Of a DNA stretch of 5,207 bases, positions 4,993-5,207 are shown in pieces (the first letter of the stretch is position 1; every line of letters starts with the position of its first letter). The DNA comes from Actinomycetes bacterium (GTDB lineage: Bacteria; Actinomycetota; Aquicultoria; CAJVYJ01; JAUVQD01), in NCBI GenBank assembly GCA_030666075.1, contig DAOUYN010000087.1, forward strand, positions 1-5,207. The letters are read 5' to 3'. Under the pieces are notes generated by a model. That model saw only the letters and a list, made by a program, of their open reading frames with translations. It was not told the DNA's origin and did not search any database. The position numbers and the translations under genes are program-made.

Positions 4993-5207
4993 TCCGCCAA
5001 CTCTCCGAAAAGGTGCCGCCGGATAAGAGCGAGATTCTGAAAGACGCGAACACCGAAGGCGACGACCGCCGCCAAATAGAGTTCGATCCCCAAGTTATCG
5101 CCGACATAGACGATCAACGCGGCGAAAGATGTGTTGACGAAGAACCCGCCGACAAAAACTTTCTCATCAAAGCGTCCATCCAGGTTGGCGCGCAGCCCCC
5201 CGAGGGC
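4989..5207 (-). CDS. sbp: Small basic protein Sbp (DUF1290), C-terminal 72 residues (starts outside window)
   Basis: The visible part begins A-L-G-G-L-R-A and contains F-D-E-K-V-F-V-G-G-F-F-V-N, a hydrophobic segment (F-A-A-L-I-V-Y-V-G-D), L-G-I-E-L-Y-L-A-A-V-V-A-F-G-V-R-V-F and Q-N-L-A-L-I-R-R. These are the characteristic features of DUF1290/Sbp, a short membrane protein of about 110 residues with several hydrophobic helices. The function is unknown; it is co-located with DUF881 genes in Actinobacteria and with division genes in Firmicutes. Its TGA overlaps the DUF881 ATG by four bases. The N-terminus, with its first membrane helices, lies beyond base 5207. Confidence 0.92.
   Translation of the reverse strand, partial: ALGGLRANLDGRFDEKVFVGGFFVNTSFAALIVYVGDNLGIELYLAAVVAFGVRVFQNLALIRRHLFGELAE

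Noticed and set aside
4559..5026. 155-codon plus-strand open frame opposite DUF881
   Set aside because: Serine/threonine/isoleucine-rich shadow of the DUF881 coding strand, with no recognisable domain.

Overview
The window is a dense, almost entirely protein-coding stretch of moderate GC. It carries the conserved actinobacterial block seen around Rv1823-Rv1828 in Mycobacterium tuberculosis: a small basic protein (DUF1290), a DUF881 protein, a GarA-type FHA protein and the MerR-family regulator FtsR. A small single-motif RsiG-like protein, otherwise known from Actinobacteria, is also present. I infer a deep-branching member of the Actinomycetota. The species cannot be named from the sequence.

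Layout. At the right edge, on the minus strand, lie the 3' part of the DUF1290 gene (sbp) and a DUF881 gene, joined by an ATGA overlap. Next is the only plus-strand gene (3501-4292). It encodes a membrane protein with a degenerate GGDEF domain, and its 3' end overlaps the DUF881 gene convergently by 11 bases. A 95-base intergenic region (3406-3500) separates it from a divergent minus-strand run. In order of transcription this run holds: a secreted D-Ala-D-Ala carboxypeptidase (3405-2224), an RsiG-like anti-sigma factor (2187-1924), an unrecognised 87-residue acidic protein (1882-1619), a zinc-ribbon/FHA GarA-like protein (1622-1146), FtsR (1153-449), a PD-(D/E)XK-like small protein (441-103) and the start of hypoxanthine phosphoribosyltransferase (103-1). 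Gaps within the run are 36 and 41 bases, then 7 bases or overlaps, so it looks like one operon.

Most interesting reading. Three independent signs of cyclic di-GMP and WhiG/FliA (sigma-28 type) regulation lie within about 2.4 kb. (1) The 87-residue RsiG-like protein carries E-x3-S-x2-R-x3-H-x3-D, one residue away from the published c-di-GMP motif E(X)3S(X)2R(X)3Q(X)3D. (2) The plus-strand protein has lost the GGDEF catalytic signature (RDGRF instead) but keeps an inhibitory-site RxxD at the canonical five-residue spacing, as expected of a c-di-GMP receptor. (3) The promoter region of that gene contains TAAG-N15-GCCGATTT, close to the WhiG/FliA consensus TAAA-N15-GCCGATAA, about 29 bases before the ATG and with a ribosome-binding site between. 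Together they suggest a local circuit: RsiG with c-di-GMP holds a WhiG-type sigma factor, which drives a membrane c-di-GMP receptor gene next to cell-wall and division genes. The sequence elements are visible; the circuit is inference.

The rest of the cluster ties envelope synthesis (carboxypeptidase), division control (FtsR, DUF881/Sbp), phospho-dependent metabolic control (GarA-like) and purine salvage (hpt) into one transcribed neighbourhood.
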